From: Allomuricauda sp.
GTDB taxonomy: Bacteria > Bacteroidota > Bacteroidia > Flavobacteriales > Flavobacteriaceae
Length of the DNA stretch: 64,000 nt
Reading direction: 5' to 3'
Assembly (NCBI RefSeq): GCF_013911645.1
Contig: NZ_JACESV010000002.1
Coordinates: 1-64,000, forward strand
The position numbers were made by a program, and so were the translations under genes. A model generated the notes under the pieces. It made no database searches. It was not told the origin of the DNA and was given only the letters and a program-made list of their open reading frames with translations. This document shows positions 44,898 through 54,258 of the stretch, one piece after another. The stretch's first letter is position 1, and the number at the start of each line of letters is the position of its first letter.

Positions 44898-46055
44898 TTA
44901 GTTCAAGCCTTTTCTGTAGGCTTTGAACCACCTTTCAGGAATGTTCTGGTTGCAAGCATCCAAATAGTCCTCTTCGGTGCAAGGTAATAACGCCACCGAA
45001 TTTGTTTTAGTATGCTCTGCCAAAATTGTTGGTACTTCTACCCACCACCGTTCTGTGACATGGCTTTTGAAAAAAATCAACTCTTCCGTGTCCGTGGGTA
45101 CAGTAAACTTTGTGAAGTCTTCGTTCTTTGAACTTGGGTACTCTTTGATCCTGAAGCTTAGGCCCTCAATAAAATACCATATAATCTGGGCAATCATCTG
45201 AAATGCCTGGTGCGAGTTCTCCCCTTCGTAAATTCCAAACAGGGAAACTTTGTCGCTAATACCGGCGTAACGGGCAATGGTACATATCTCTCGACCTGTA
45301 AAACCATTTGGGGAAAAGTTACTTGTCATACCCATTTCGCTGGCCCGGATAGCCCGCAGGTCCAAGCTTACAATATCACTGCTTCGCAAAACAGGTTCCG
45401 CCAGTTCTATATTGGCGGCAATCTCACCTAAGCGATAGGCATCAAAAAAAAGGCGCTCCATTAAATCCTTCTCTTCCTGGGCATTGAAATAACTCTGGTA
45501 TCCAATGTTTGAAAAATTAAAAAGATTATTGGGCTTATCCGTAATAATTTTGCTCATATAAGAATGTGATGAAATCAATTCATCGTCCTCACCAAAGTCG
45601 AACCGACTATCAATGGAGACCAGATTCACCATATTCTTTATTTTATCAAAAGCGCGGTAAGTAGGGAAAGTAATATCCTGGGTAAGACCCAATACTATGG
45701 GTATTATGTTTTCCTCAAGTAATCCAGCTACAATTTCCTTTACAACAAAGTAGGTATCCTCCACAGTGTCGCCTTCCTCCACATCCCCTATATCAATAAT
45801 GGTGGAGTTCCAATTGCCCATCATTAAACGGTAGAGCTGAATACGGACTTCGTCCAAATCCAGTTTTTCTGGTTTTTTCTCAAAGGCATTTCTGGATTCC
45901 AATACGCCAAAAATGGCCACATCGGCATGGGCGAATACGGGAAGCCCATCCTTTTCGGTATGCATGTGGATGTTTTTTCCCAATGCTTGTTCTGGCAACA
46001 ATTCGGAATGTGCCAATACCTTGTCCTTTACCGGAACCAGAAAATCGAAGGCCAT
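44898..46055 (-). CDS. Arginase/formimidoylglutamase-fold protein with degenerate metal site
   Basis: 385 residues matching the arginase superfamily by order and spacing of its segments, and next to gldK and topA. The manganese ligands of active members (GGGHE/D, DAHxD, DxDxxD) are mostly lost: GLTQDIT at 123-129 replaces the His; IDSRFDF (148-154) keeps Asp149 and Asp153 but has Arg151 for His; DLRAIRAS (232-239) keeps Asp232 but has Arg234 and Arg237 in place of the later Asp residues. So it is probably not a metal-dependent ureohydrolase. Being retained between topA and gldK suggests a structural or regulatory role, perhaps linked to secretion; this is inference. Confidence 0.78.
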   Translation of the reverse strand: MAFDFLVPVKDKVLAHSELLPEQALGKNIHMHTEKDGLPVFAHADVAIFGVLESRNAFEKKPEKLDLDEVRIQLYRLMMGNWNSTIIDIGDVEEGDTVEDTYFVVKEIVAGLLEENIIPIVLGLTQDITFPTYRAFDKIKNMVNLVSIDSRFDFGEDDELISSHSYMSKIITDKPNNLFNFSNIGYQSYFNAQEEKDLMERLFFDAYRLGEIAANIELAEPVLRSSDIVSLDLRAIRASEMGMTSNFSPNGFTGREICTIARYAGISDKVSLFGIYEGENSHQAFQMIAQIIWYFIEGLSFRIKEYPSSKNEDFTKFTVPTDTEELIFFKSHVTERWWVEVPTILAEHTKTNSVALLPCTEEDYLDACNQNIPERWFKAYRKGLN

Positions 46056-46056
46056 A

Positions 46057-48549
46057 CTATTTTTTATTCTTAGCTTTTGCTTTTGACTTGGCTTTTTTCT
46101 TTGGTGATTTTTTTTCCAATAGGGCTTGTGCTTCTTCCAAAGTTACTTTTGTGGCGTCCACATCTTTGGAAATTTCAACTTTTACCTTACCTTTTATAAT
46201 ATTGTGTCTTCCCCAACGGGCTTTTTCTATCCTGATTTTTTCTTCGGGCCATTCTTGAACCAGTTTTTCGGCTTCCTTTTTCTTTTTGGCCTCGATCAAT
46301 TCAGCAATATCGCTTTCGGAAAGATTATCAAAGTCATATTTTTTGTTCACATTGATGAACATACCGTCCCATTTGATAAAAGGACCAAACCTACCTTTAC
46401 CTTTGGTAACTTCCTTTCCTTCATACGTGGCAATCGGTGCATCGGCCTTTTGTTTTTCCTTGATCAGTTCTATGGCACGGTCCATATCCACATCAAAAGC
46501 ACTTTCGCCTTTGGCGAGTGAAATGAATTTTTTCCCAAACCGTACATAAGGGCCATAGCGGCCTACATTCGCCTCTACTTCCTCACCTTCGTACACGCCC
46601 AATTTTCTTGGAAGCTCAAAAAGCGTCATGGCTTCTTCAAAAGTGATGGTGCCGATAGACTGGTCTGGCAACAAACTTGCAAATTGTGGTTTTTCCTCAT
46701 CGTCGACCGTTCCAATTTGTACCATGGGGCCAAAACGGCCCAATCTTACGGATACCTGTCTGCCCGTTTTGGGGTCCGTTCCCAACACACGCTCACCACT
46801 GGCACGTTCGGCATTTTCCTCGACCTCCAACACATTGGGGTGGAAATCCTTGTAGAAATTTTTCATCATTTCCTGCCAATCTTCATCACCAGATGCTATT
46901 TCATCAAAATCCTCTTCTACCTGAGCTGTAAAATTGTAATCTAGAATTTGGGTAAAGTGGGTCACCAAAAAATCATTTACTATCATCCCGATATCGGTCG
47001 GAACAATCTTCCCTTTCTCAGACCCCACCATTTCGCTTAGCTGGCTATCGGACACTTTTCCACCCTCCAATACCAACTGTGTATACTTGCGCTCGGAACC
47101 TTCAACGGTACCTTTTTCCACATATCCCCTATTTTGAATGGTGGATATGGTAGGGGCGTAGGTAGATGGTCGGCCAATGCCCAATTCTTCCAACTTCTTC
47201 ACCAAAGAAGCTTCTGAATAACGGTAAGGCGGTCTTGAGAATCTTTCTGTGGCCGAAATAAATACATTTTGAAGCGGCTCCCCCACAGCCATGGCCGGTA
47301 ACATACCTTCTTGTTCCTCCCCATCCTCATCATCAGTTCCTTCCAAGTATACTTTAAGGAATCCATCAAACTTCACCACTTCTCCGTTTGCTGAGAATTC
47401 CTCGTTGTGGGTACTTGCCTTTATTTTTACATTGGTGCGCTCCAACTGGGCATCGCTCATCTGCGAGGCAAGGGTACGTTTCCAAATCAGCTCATATAAT
47501 TTTGCTTGGTCGCGCTCCAATTGGGGCGATTGCAATTTCATATCGGTTGGGCGAATGGCCTCGTGAGCCTCTTGTGCCCCTTTGGATTTCCCTGTAAAAT
47601 TTCTGGTTTGACTATACTTTTCGCCATAGTTGTCCAGTATGGCACTTTTGGCGGCGGACAATGCTTCGTTCGAAAGATTAACACTATCTGTTCTCATATA
47701 GGTAATGAGACCTGCCTCGTATAGGCGCTGGGCTACCTGCATGGTGCGGCTCACCGAAAAATAGAGTTTTCGCGATGCTTCCTGCTGTAAGGTAGATGTG
47801 GTAAATGGCGCCGCTGGTGATTTTTTGGCCGGTTTTTGGGCCAAATCGGAAACCGAAAAATCCGCACCAATATTCTCTTTTAAAAATGATTCGGCCGCCT
47901 CTTTGGTCGGGAATGTTTTGTTCAGCTTGGCTGCAAATGTATTCCCCTCATTGGTTTTGAATTCCGCCTTTATCCTAAAAGATGCTTCGGGCGTAAACCC
48001 TTCGATCTCACGTTCACGCTCCACGATCAAGCGTACCGCAACGGATTGAACCCTACCTGCGGAAAGTCCCGGTTTTATTTTTTTCCAAAGTACCGGCGAT
48101 AGTTCGTAACCCACCAATCGGTCCAGCACCCTACGTGCCTGCTGTGCATTTACCAAGTTATAATTAATGTCCCTTGGATTTTCAATCGCCTTTTGGATGG
48201 CCGATTTTGTGATGGAGTTAAATACGATCCGCTTGGTCTTGTTCTTGTCCAAACCCAACTCTTCTGCCAAGTGCCAAGATATGGCCTCCCCTTCGCGGTC
48301 CTCATCACTTGCCAGCCAAATAGTTTCTGCTTTTTTAGCCAAATCCTTAAGCTTTTTTACCAAAGCTTTTTTCTCCTTGTCTACAGTGTATTTTGGCTTA
48401 AAATCGTTCTCCACATCTACACCGAGCTCTTTTGAGGGAAGGTCGGCAATGTGCCCAAAACTAGACTCTACTTGAAATTCTTTTCCTAGGAACCGTTCAA
48501 TGGTCTTAGCTTTAGCGGGGGACTCTACAATAACTAAATTTTTTGGCAT
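46057..48549 (-). CDS. topA: DNA topoisomerase I
   Basis: 830 residues with Toprim domain (EDREGEAIS around 83-91), catalytic tyrosine Tyr284 in GLITYMRTDS, zinc-less C-terminal repeats of the Bacteroidota type (GRFGPMVQIG, GRYGPYVRFG, GRFGPFIKW, RWGRHNIIKG) and a strongly basic tail (KKSPKKKAKSKAKAKNKK). Relaxes negative supercoils. Stop and the next gene are separated by one base, so the two form one transcription unit. A TACTTTTG promoter element lies at 48576-48569. Confidence 0.96.
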   Translation of the reverse strand: MPKNLVIVESPAKAKTIERFLGKEFQVESSFGHIADLPSKELGVDVENDFKPKYTVDKEKKALVKKLKDLAKKAETIWLASDEDREGEAISWHLAEELGLDKNKTKRIVFNSITKSAIQKAIENPRDINYNLVNAQQARRVLDRLVGYELSPVLWKKIKPGLSAGRVQSVAVRLIVEREREIEGFTPEASFRIKAEFKTNEGNTFAAKLNKTFPTKEAAESFLKENIGADFSVSDLAQKPAKKSPAAPFTTSTLQQEASRKLYFSVSRTMQVAQRLYEAGLITYMRTDSVNLSNEALSAAKSAILDNYGEKYSQTRNFTGKSKGAQEAHEAIRPTDMKLQSPQLERDQAKLYELIWKRTLASQMSDAQLERTNVKIKASTHNEEFSANGEVVKFDGFLKVYLEGTDDEDGEEQEGMLPAMAVGEPLQNVFISATERFSRPPYRYSEASLVKKLEELGIGRPSTYAPTISTIQNRGYVEKGTVEGSERKYTQLVLEGGKVSDSQLSEMVGSEKGKIVPTDIGMIVNDFLVTHFTQILDYNFTAQVEEDFDEIASGDEDWQEMMKNFYKDFHPNVLEVEENAERASGERVLGTDPKTGRQVSVRLGRFGPMVQIGTVDDEEKPQFASLLPDQSIGTITFEEAMTLFELPRKLGVYEGEEVEANVGRYGPYVRFGKKFISLAKGESAFDVDMDRAIELIKEKQKADAPIATYEGKEVTKGKGRFGPFIKWDGMFINVNKKYDFDNLSESDIAELIEAKKKKEAEKLVQEWPEEKIRIEKARWGRHNIIKGKVKVEISKDVDATKVTLEEAQALLEKKSPKKKAKSKAKAKNKK

Positions 48550-48568
48550 GCACTTGGTTTTGTGACAA

Positions 48569-48576
48569 CAAAAGTA
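48569..48576 (-). promoter_or_regulatory. -7 promoter element of topA
   Basis: On the minus strand TACTTTTG matches TAnnTTTG, 19 bases before the ATG. No clear TTG at the usual distance was seen. Confidence 0.5.
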
Positions 48577-48737
48577 TATTAAAATTTAAACTTCAGCATT
48601 TACAGGATAGGTTTTAGTCTTCAGAACCAAAAAAATTATCAAGCAAATTCAAAAACCCACATTAATGGCTGATCCATTACAACTCAGGGTGAAATATTTG
48701 TTATTTTTATGAAGACTAACTCATAACTCAACTAAAA

Positions 48738-51700
48738 ATGACCAACCGCTACTTGATCATGGTACTTGCCGTACTGTGTTTTTATCCCTCGAACGCTCAA
48801 CGAAAAAAGAACAAGAACAACGCTCCCCTATACAAGGAATCCCTTTACGATGGAATGAAATGGAGAATGGTGGGCCCACACCGGGGAGGAAGGGCCGGAA
48901 CCGTTGCAGGTGTAGCCAACGACCCCAACCTATATTATATGGGTACCGCAGGTGGAGGTGTTTGGAGAACTACTGATGCGGGCAATTCTTGGGAATGTAT
49001 TTCCGATGGCTATTTTGGTGGTTCCATCGGGGCCGTCACCGTTGCCGAATCCGACCCTAATATTATATATGTAGGCGAAGGCGAGCAGACACTAAGAGGA
49101 AATGTATCCTCGGGCAAAGGACTTTGGAAAAGTATGGATGCCGGTGAAACCTGGGAATTTATAGGCTTGAAAGATTCCGAACATATTTCCCGAATCCGAG
49201 TTCATCCCAAAAATCCGGACATTGTTTACGTAGCCGCCATTGGAAACTTGTGGAAACCGAACGAAACCCGGGGTGTATTCCGTTCTATGGACGGAGGAAA
49301 AAATTGGGAAAAAATTCTATACATAAGTGATAAAGCGGGTGCAGGGGACCTGATTATGGACCCGAACAACAGTAGAATCCTCTATGCCGCCACTTGGCAG
49401 ATGAAACGAAACGGTTATCGCATGGACAGTGGTGGTCCAGACAGCAAAATGTTTAAAAGTACCGACGGTGGCGATACTTGGAAGGATATTTCAGAACATT
49501 CAGGATTGCCCGGTTTTCCATGGGGAATTGTAGGGATAACCGTTTCCCCATTGGATTCTGACAGGGTATGGGCCATTATTGAGGCCGAAGACGGGGGCGT
49601 TTTCCGCTCAGATGATGCAGGGGCAACTTGGAAAAAAGTCAATGAAAACCGAGGACTAAGACAAAGAGCTTGGTATTACAGTAGAATTTATGCCGACACC
49701 CAGAACATTGACAAAGTTTGGGTAATGAACGTGAGCTATGGGGTTTCCACAGATGGAGGAAACACCTTTACACTTAAAACAGCCGGGCATAGTGATCACC
49801 ATGATCTATGGATCGACCCAAACAACAATCAAAGAATGATCATTGCCGATGACGGAGGCGCACAAATTTCCAATGATGGTGGAAACAACTGGACCACCTA
49901 TTACAACCAGCCGACCATGCAGTTCTACCGCATTGCGACGGATAGCATTTTTCCTTACAGAATATATGGAGCGCAGCAGGACAATACTGCCTTGCGAGTT
50001 TTCCATCGCTCCTCGGGCTCAAGCATCACAGAGGATGACTGGGAACCAACGGCCGGAGGCGAGAGCGCCCACTTGGCACCCGACCCCAAGAACAACCAAT
50101 TGGTTTATGGGGGAACCTACAAAGGCTACATGAACCGTTTGGACCATACCACCGGTCAAACTATCTCTACAAATATATGGCCCGACAATCCCGCTGGTTC
50201 GGGTGCTGAAGTAATGAAGTACCGTTTCAACTGGAACTATCCTTTGACGTTTAGCCGACACGACCCAAACGTACTCTATGCAGGGTCCAACTATTTGCAT
50301 GCCACTACGGATGGAGGGCAATCATGGAAAACCATCTCACCTGAATTGGCCAGAGGTATACCCGAGACCATTGAATCTTCAGGAGGACCCATTACGCAGG
50401 ACAACACGGGTGCAGAATTTTATTCCAACGTTTTTGTGATTACTGAATCCATTCTGGAAAAGGGCGTGATTTGGACAGGTAGTGATGATGGGCTCATTCA
50501 TGTAACTCGTGACAACGGAGTTACTTGGGAAAATGTCACCCCACCAGAATCCATGTCCCCAAAATTGAACATGATCAACTCAATAGATACCAGTCCATTT
50601 GATGCTGCCACTACATATGTTGCAGCTACGTCATACAAATTTGGTGACTACACACCTTATTTGTACAAAACGGATGATTATGGAAAAACGTGGAAATTGA
50701 TTACGGATGGCATCAAGGACAATTACTATACCCGGGTCATTCGTACCGATAAGGTTCGCGAAGGCTTATTGTATGCTGGTACCGAATGGGGCATGTATGT
50801 TTCTTTTAATGATGGAGAAAACTGGACACCCTTCCAGTTAAATTTACCTATCACTGCAATACGCGACCTACATGTTAGGGACAATGATTTGATTGCTGCC
50901 ACCCACGGAAGAGGTTTTTGGATGATTGATGATTTAACACCACTTCACCAGCTTTCGGAAGAAGTTGCAAACAGTGATTTCTATTTGTACAAGCCAGATA
51001 TGGCATATAGAATGCATCAGGATCGTGCTTGGCGGAAACCCAACACCAAGTTGGTGGGGGAAAATCATCCTGATGGAGCCATCATCAACTATTACCTAAA
51101 AAGCTTAAAGGAAACCGATACAGTGACCATGGAAATTTTGGAAACTGATGGCAGTGTCATCCAAAAGTTTTCCAACCATGCCAAACCAGATAGGTTAAAT
51201 CCGGCCTCAACTCAAAAATTAGAGGTTACCGAAGGAGGCAACAGATTTATCTGGAATATGCGATACCCAGGCTACCAAGAGTTCGAGGGAATGGTGTTCT
51301 ATTCCTCGCCCAACATTGGACCAAAGGCGGTACCCGGCAATTACAAAACAAGACTCACGGTCAACGGAAAATCTATGGAGCAAGCGTTTGCCATAGTCAA
51401 GGATCCAAGGGTATCGCTCAGTCAAAAAGATTTTCAAGATCAATTCGACTTTTTAATGAAGGTACGTGCCCAAGTAAGCCGTGCCAACAATGCCATCATC
51501 AATATTAGAAGCATTAAAAGGGATCTGGACTATTTAAAGGGGAAAACCAAGGAAAATGCGGAAATCCAGAAAATGGCCAAGGATTTTGAAACGGAGCTTT
51601 CCATAATCGAGAACAACATTCACATGACCAAAAATCAGAGTAGGCAAGATCCATTAAATTATGGTATCCGAATAAATAACAGATTGGCATTTTTGATGGT

Positions 51701-51875
51701 GGACTCGCAACGGGGCGACCAAAAGCCAACACAACAGGCCCAAGAGTTTTTTGTGGAGGTGACCAAGGAACTCGACAAGGAAATCAACGACTTAAATATG
51801 CTGGTGGAAAAACAAGCCACCTTAATCAATCGGAAAGTGGAAGAGAATCAAATTAAATTGATTTCCACCCAATAA
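48738..51875 (+). CDS. Large exported sortilin/VPS10-like propeller protein
   Basis: 1045 residues with a signal peptide (VLAVLCFYPSNAQRKK). Two successive sets of BNR/sialidase-like repeats carry the Asp-box motif SxDxGxxW (MFKSTDGGDTWKDI, FRSDDAGATWKKV, TRDNGVTWENVT, KTDDYGKTWKL), forming one or two ten-bladed propellers (about 40-720) of the VPS10/sortilin type. A C-terminal beta and helical region (740-1045) follows. Many Bacteroidota genomes carry this protein annotated as glycosyl hydrolase, without proven activity. Stands alone with a bidirectional terminator after it. Confidence 0.85.
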   Translation: MTNRYLIMVLAVLCFYPSNAQRKKNKNNAPLYKESLYDGMKWRMVGPHRGGRAGTVAGVANDPNLYYMGTAGGGVWRTTDAGNSWECISDGYFGGSIGAVTVAESDPNIIYVGEGEQTLRGNVSSGKGLWKSMDAGETWEFIGLKDSEHISRIRVHPKNPDIVYVAAIGNLWKPNETRGVFRSMDGGKNWEKILYISDKAGAGDLIMDPNNSRILYAATWQMKRNGYRMDSGGPDSKMFKSTDGGDTWKDISEHSGLPGFPWGIVGITVSPLDSDRVWAIIEAEDGGVFRSDDAGATWKKVNENRGLRQRAWYYSRIYADTQNIDKVWVMNVSYGVSTDGGNTFTLKTAGHSDHHDLWIDPNNNQRMIIADDGGAQISNDGGNNWTTYYNQPTMQFYRIATDSIFPYRIYGAQQDNTALRVFHRSSGSSITEDDWEPTAGGESAHLAPDPKNNQLVYGGTYKGYMNRLDHTTGQTISTNIWPDNPAGSGAEVMKYRFNWNYPLTFSRHDPNVLYAGSNYLHATTDGGQSWKTISPELARGIPETIESSGGPITQDNTGAEFYSNVFVITESILEKGVIWTGSDDGLIHVTRDNGVTWENVTPPESMSPKLNMINSIDTSPFDAATTYVAATSYKFGDYTPYLYKTDDYGKTWKLITDGIKDNYYTRVIRTDKVREGLLYAGTEWGMYVSFNDGENWTPFQLNLPITAIRDLHVRDNDLIAATHGRGFWMIDDLTPLHQLSEEVANSDFYLYKPDMAYRMHQDRAWRKPNTKLVGENHPDGAIINYYLKSLKETDTVTMEILETDGSVIQKFSNHAKPDRLNPASTQKLEVTEGGNRFIWNMRYPGYQEFEGMVFYSSPNIGPKAVPGNYKTRLTVNGKSMEQAFAIVKDPRVSLSQKDFQDQFDFLMKVRAQVSRANNAIINIRSIKRDLDYLKGKTKENAEIQKMAKDFETELSIIENNIHMTKNQSRQDPLNYGIRINNRLAFLMVDSQRGDQKPTQQAQEFFVEVTKELDKEINDLNMLVEKQATLINRKVEENQIKLISTQ

Positions 51876-51899
51876 AAATGTAATGCCGGGCAGCAAGTG

Positions 51900-51929
51900 A
51901 AAGCGCCCTTTTTTTAGAGGGCGCTTTTT
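51900..51929. terminator. Bidirectional terminator
   Basis: AAAGCGCCCT / AGGGCGCTTT stem with T runs usable on both strands, between the propeller gene (+) and the membrane protein gene (-). Confidence 0.85.
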
Positions 51930-51941
51930 GTTTATGGTCAT

Positions 51942-52670
51942 TTACACATCCATGGAAATTCCCACGGCCTCTTTATAAATAAAGTAGATGGGTATTTTAC
52001 TGAACATTGCGGTAAATAAAACCCCGACCAAACACAATATTACTCCAAGTTGAGCAACCATTCCGGTCACAAGTATCAAAAGAAATATCATCAACCAGTT
52101 TTTATTTCCAAGGGCAAACCCGGCTTTTACAATTTCCATGGCGGTAAGTTCTTTATCAAAAGAAAAAAATGCGGGGAACAAAGACATGGGCACCATTAAA
52201 TAGATAATACCCAATCCGCAGACCAATAAACCCAGCAGCGATAGCCCGACCATTATCAAAGAAAGAATCAATGCCTTTGACAAATATTCTTTTTTGAAGT
52301 AATAAAAATAATCGTCCCTCCCCTGCTCCTTTAAATCATATTTTCTGCAAATCCTTAAAAAAGCAGCGTTCAAACAAACAGCAACGGTCATTCCACCAAT
52401 CATAGATATGGGCATTACAAAAGTCATTAGCACGGCAAATGCTGGTGGCATTTCCTGTTGGTCGAAAGCATTAGGATCGCTGATACCCATAGCTATCATT
52501 GGGAGGTAAATCAGCAAATAAAAAGGAATTATGCTAACAAAAGTCAATAATAAGGTAAGAGACCCCTGTAGCCACACCTTTTTGAACAATTCAAAAGAGT
52601 TGTTGAACACAGACCCAAATTCTACTGGTGCACTTTGTTTTATTCTTTCGGATAGGTTGGTAAAATTCAT
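51942..52670 (-). CDS. Integral membrane protein, DUF-type, unknown function
   Basis: 242 residues with six or so hydrophobic segments (GSLTLLLTFVSIIPFYLLIY, VLMTFVMPISMIGGMTVAVC, SLIMVGLSLLGLLVCGLGII, LMIFLLILVTGMVAQLGVIL). A short cytoplasmic start (NFTNLSERIKQSAPVEFGSV) resembles the beginning of Bacteroidota beta-carotene-like or glycerophosphoryl membrane proteins without a firm match. The start is divergent from miaB. No function assigned. Confidence 0.75.
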   Translation of the reverse strand: MNFTNLSERIKQSAPVEFGSVFNNSFELFKKVWLQGSLTLLLTFVSIIPFYLLIYLPMIAMGISDPNAFDQQEMPPAFAVLMTFVMPISMIGGMTVAVCLNAAFLRICRKYDLKEQGRDDYFYYFKKEYLSKALILSLIMVGLSLLGLLVCGLGIIYLMVPMSLFPAFFSFDKELTAMEIVKAGFALGNKNWLMIFLLILVTGMVAQLGVILCLVGVLFTAMFSKIPIYFIYKEAVGISMDV

Positions 52671-52753
52671 TTTAAAAAAATAGGTTATGTTTTTAGTTTG
52701 AAGGTAACACTAACAGGCGATTCCGCAATATCTTCTTAAAAATTACTGCCAAA

Positions 52754-52785
52754 TTGTCACTAAACTGTAATAAGCATTATCTTTG
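52754..52785 (+). promoter_or_regulatory. Promoter of miaB and the following operon
   Basis: TTG (52754-52756), 21 bases, TATCTTTG (52778-52785): close match to the Bacteroidota consensus. It overlaps the TTG codon at 52783, so translation begins at the ATG at 52804. Confidence 0.75.
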
Positions 52786-52803
52786 CACCCCATTGAAACA
52801 TTT

Positions 52804-54258
52804 ATGATCGAGGAAAAAAGCGTGGAAAAAGTAATAGATGAAAGCCAACAAGGGAGCACCTTGTCGCTGGAAAACAACGAAAAGAACGGCCGAAAGCTCT
52901 ACATAGAAAGCTATGGTTGCCAGATGAACTTTTCCGACAGCGAGATTGTGGCGTCCATATTGGCCAAGGAAGGTTTCAACACCACCCAAAACTTGGATGA
53001 TGCCGATCTCGTTTTGGTAAACACCTGCTCCATTCGCGAAAAGGCCGAACAAACCGTTCGCAAGCGACTGGAGAAGTTCAATGCCGTAAAAAGAACCAAA
53101 CCCAACATGAAGGTTGGGGTACTGGGCTGTATGGCCGAGCGATTGAAAAGTAAATTCCTGGAAGAGGAAAAAATTGTGGACATGGTCGTGGGGCCCGATG
53201 CCTATAAAGACCTGCCCAACCTTATCCAAGAAATTGATGAAGGTAGAAATGCCGTAAACGTTATCCTTTCCAAAGACGAAACCTATGGCGATGTAGCGCC
53301 TGTCCGATTGAACACCAACGGAGTCTCCGCCTTTGTTTCCATTACTCGTGGTTGCGACAACATGTGTACTTTTTGTGTGGTTCCCTTTACACGCGGAAGA
53401 GAGCGTAGCCGCGACCCACAATCCATTTTGGAAGAAGTGAACGACCTTTGGGAAAAAGGGTTCAAGGAAATCACGCTTTTGGGCCAAAATGTGGACAGTT
53501 ACCTTTGGTACGGCGGTGGATTAAAAAAGGATTTCGACAAGGCTTCGGACATGCAAAAAGCAACTTCCGTAAACTTTGCCGGATTGTTGGAACTTGTAGC
53601 ACAAGCCCAGCCCAAAATGCGTATCCGTTTTTCAACATCCAACCCACAGGATATGACGCTGGATGTTATCGAGGCGATGGCCAAGCACGAAAATATCTGC
53701 AAGTATATTCACCTTCCAGTACAAAGTGGGAGCAACCGCATTTTAAAGGCAATGAATCGTTTGCACACTCGCGAGGAATATTTTGAGCTTATCGACAACA
53801 TCAGAAAAATTATACCCGATTGCGCCATCAGTCAGGATATGATCACGGGCTTCCCAACAGAAACCGAGGAAGACCATCAAGATACCTTAAGCCTGATGGA
53901 ATACGTGAAGTACGATTTTGGTTTTATGTTCGCTTATTCCGAACGCCCCGGAACCTTGGCCGAGCGTAAAATGGAGGACGATATTCCAGAAGCCGTCAAA
54001 AAAAGACGTCTTACGGAGATCATCGAACTGCAGCAAAAGCATAGCCATTGTCGCACGCAAGAGCATTTGGGCAAGATCGAGGAAGTGCTCATCGAGGGAA
54101 CTTCCAAAAAATCGGACGCCCACTGGATGGGACGAAACTCCCAGAATACCGTTGTGGTTTTTCCAAAGGAAAATTATAAAGTAGGGGATTTTGTCAACGT
54201 CAAAATCAACGAATGTACCTCCGCCACCCTTATCGGTGAGGCAGTAGGTTTAAGCTAA
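52804..54258 (+). CDS. miaB: tRNA-2-methylthio-N6-dimethylallyladenosine synthase
   Basis: 484 residues. The N-terminal methylthiotransferase domain has Cys39 (YGCQMN), Cys75 and Cys109 for the auxiliary iron-sulfur cluster. The radical-SAM Cys184-x3-Cys188-x2-Cys191 lies in [11 protein letters not shown], and a C-terminal TRAM domain follows. It adds a methylthio group to A37 of tRNAs reading UNN codons. The start was placed at ATG 52804 because the upstream TTG lies in the promoter. First gene of a housekeeping run. Confidence 0.95.
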   Translation: MIEEKSVEKVIDESQQGSTLSLENNEKNGRKLYIESYGCQMNFSDSEIVASILAKEGFNTTQNLDDADLVLVNTCSIREKAEQTVRKRLEKFNAVKRTKPNMKVGVLGCMAERLKSKFLEEEKIVDMVVGPDAYKDLPNLIQEIDEGRNAVNVILSKDETYGDVAPVRLNTNGVSAFVSITRGCDNMCTFCVVPFTRGRERSRDPQSILEEVNDLWEKGFKEITLLGQNVDSYLWYGGGLKKDFDKASDMQKATSVNFAGLLELVAQAQPKMRIRFSTSNPQDMTLDVIEAMAKHENICKYIHLPVQSGSNRILKAMNRLHTREEYFELIDNIRKIIPDCAISQDMITGFPTETEEDHQDTLSLMEYVKYDFGFMFAYSERPGTLAERKMEDDIPEAVKKRRLTEIIELQQKHSHCRTQEHLGKIEEVLIEGTSKKSDAHWMGRNSQNTVVVFPKENYKVGDFVNVKINECTSATLIGEAVGLS

